Source: CAZCTC01 sp964501335 (GTDB lineage: Bacteria; Chloroflexota; Anaerolineae; B4-G1; SLSP01). From it: a stretch of 64,000 nt of DNA. Made by a program: the position numbers and the translations under genes. The DNA is taken from positions 37,277 through 101,276 of the forward strand of contig CAZCTC010000023.1 in the NCBI GenBank assembly GCA_964501335.1, written 5' to 3'. Positions within the stretch are counted from its first letter, which is position 1, and every line of letters starts with the position of its first letter. The notes under the pieces were generated by a model. The model worked only from the letters and a program-made list of their open reading frames with translations. It ran no database searches and was not told the DNA's origin. This document shows positions 63,780 through 64,000 of the stretch, piece after piece.

Positions 63780-63967
63780 GATGACCTGTACGGTTAGCCC
63801 CCAAAACAAGAGAAAGAAAAACCCATTTTTCAGCGGCTTTCTGAAGCGCGCCAAAACATAAACAAAAAACTCTCTCCCCATCCAGCGCGGCGCATCTTAC
63901 CTATAAAAACCCCAACCTGTGCGGTTAGGCTGAGAAAAAAGCCCATATTTTCGGCGGCTTCAGAACT
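63780..63967 (+). repeat. Hairpin/GCGGGACG repeats, one decayed and one truncated
   Basis: The first unit has the CCTGTACGGTTAG lead-in and a mismatched hairpin whose arms come from different stem types (cattttt with cagcggctt, against aagcgcgccaaaaca), then CCAGCGCGGCGC. The second starts CCTGTGCGGTTAGGCTGAG, reproduces the left arm of the 25765 hairpin, and stops after ggcttcaga at 63967. The remaining sequence to 64000 shows nothing I recognise. Confidence 0.7.
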
Positions 63968-64000
63968 CGGATCTAGACAAACTAACCAATCCCGACCATG

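Overview
The window is about 64 kb of GC-rich, gene-dense bacterial chromosome dominated by signal transduction. The combination of giant multi-GAF/PAS kinases, PATAN (DUF4388) and MglA/SR-beta-like GTPase genes, a mevalonate-pathway block and many small palindromic intergenic repeats points to a member of the Chloroflexota (Anaerolineae-like). This is an inference: there is no rRNA or other phylogenetic marker here. I saw no tRNA or rRNA gene, transposase, phage gene or CRISPR array.

Layout. (1) 1-12361, minus strand: one compact run of eight genes, PATAN protein, small GTPase, alpha/beta hydrolase, V4R protein, left-handed beta-helix protein, acyl-ACP-reductase-like enzyme, REC-GGDEF regulator, and a giant hybrid histidine kinase that runs off the left edge. 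It links a fatty-aldehyde-type reductase to a polarity/regulatory module. (2) 12562-14379, minus: recN. (3) 14652-18719, plus: class II HMG-CoA reductase, HMG-CoA synthase, thiolase and DUF35 OB/zinc-ribbon protein, the front end of the mevalonate pathway, closed by a strong terminator. (4) 18924-42567, plus: a REC-histidine kinase, a 1756-residue PAS/GAF kinase, a REC-winged-helix regulator, then a chemosensory cluster (cheW, cheR-TPR, cheW, short cheR, two MCPs, cheA-REC, cheY-like, cheB, REC-pseudoRsbT, cheY-like). No flagellar genes are present. (5) 42856-46003, minus: GIN-domain lipoprotein, active Ser/Thr kinase with a membrane domain, and a membrane protein related to that domain. (6) 46552-61739, minus: a translationally coupled operon of three paralogous ~1600-residue proteins with the order metallo-beta-lactamase fold, STAS, pseudokinase, AAA ATPase, TPR, ending in an FHA-winged-helix regulator. 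This is the best candidate for an undescribed system. (7) 61960-63588, minus: dGTPase-like HD hydrolase and a small membrane protein.

Gaps between genes from 20 kb to the right edge are filled with at least three families of short dispersed repeats. The main one combines a perfect hairpin whose stem sequence differs in nearly every copy (with both arms changed together) and a conserved block ending near GCGGGACG. The hairpin loop occurs in both orientations inside the same flanks. Two neighbouring MCP genes share a 932-bp segment in which I found no difference, which suggests recent gene conversion or duplication.

A common theme is catalytically broken signalling domains: three pseudokinases lacking the DFG aspartate, one of them also lacking the ATPase P-loop, an RsbT-like domain without its N-box and glycine lid, and a CheR lacking its N-terminal domain. 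The only Ser/Thr kinase in the window with a complete catalytic set sits next to the pseudokinase operon.
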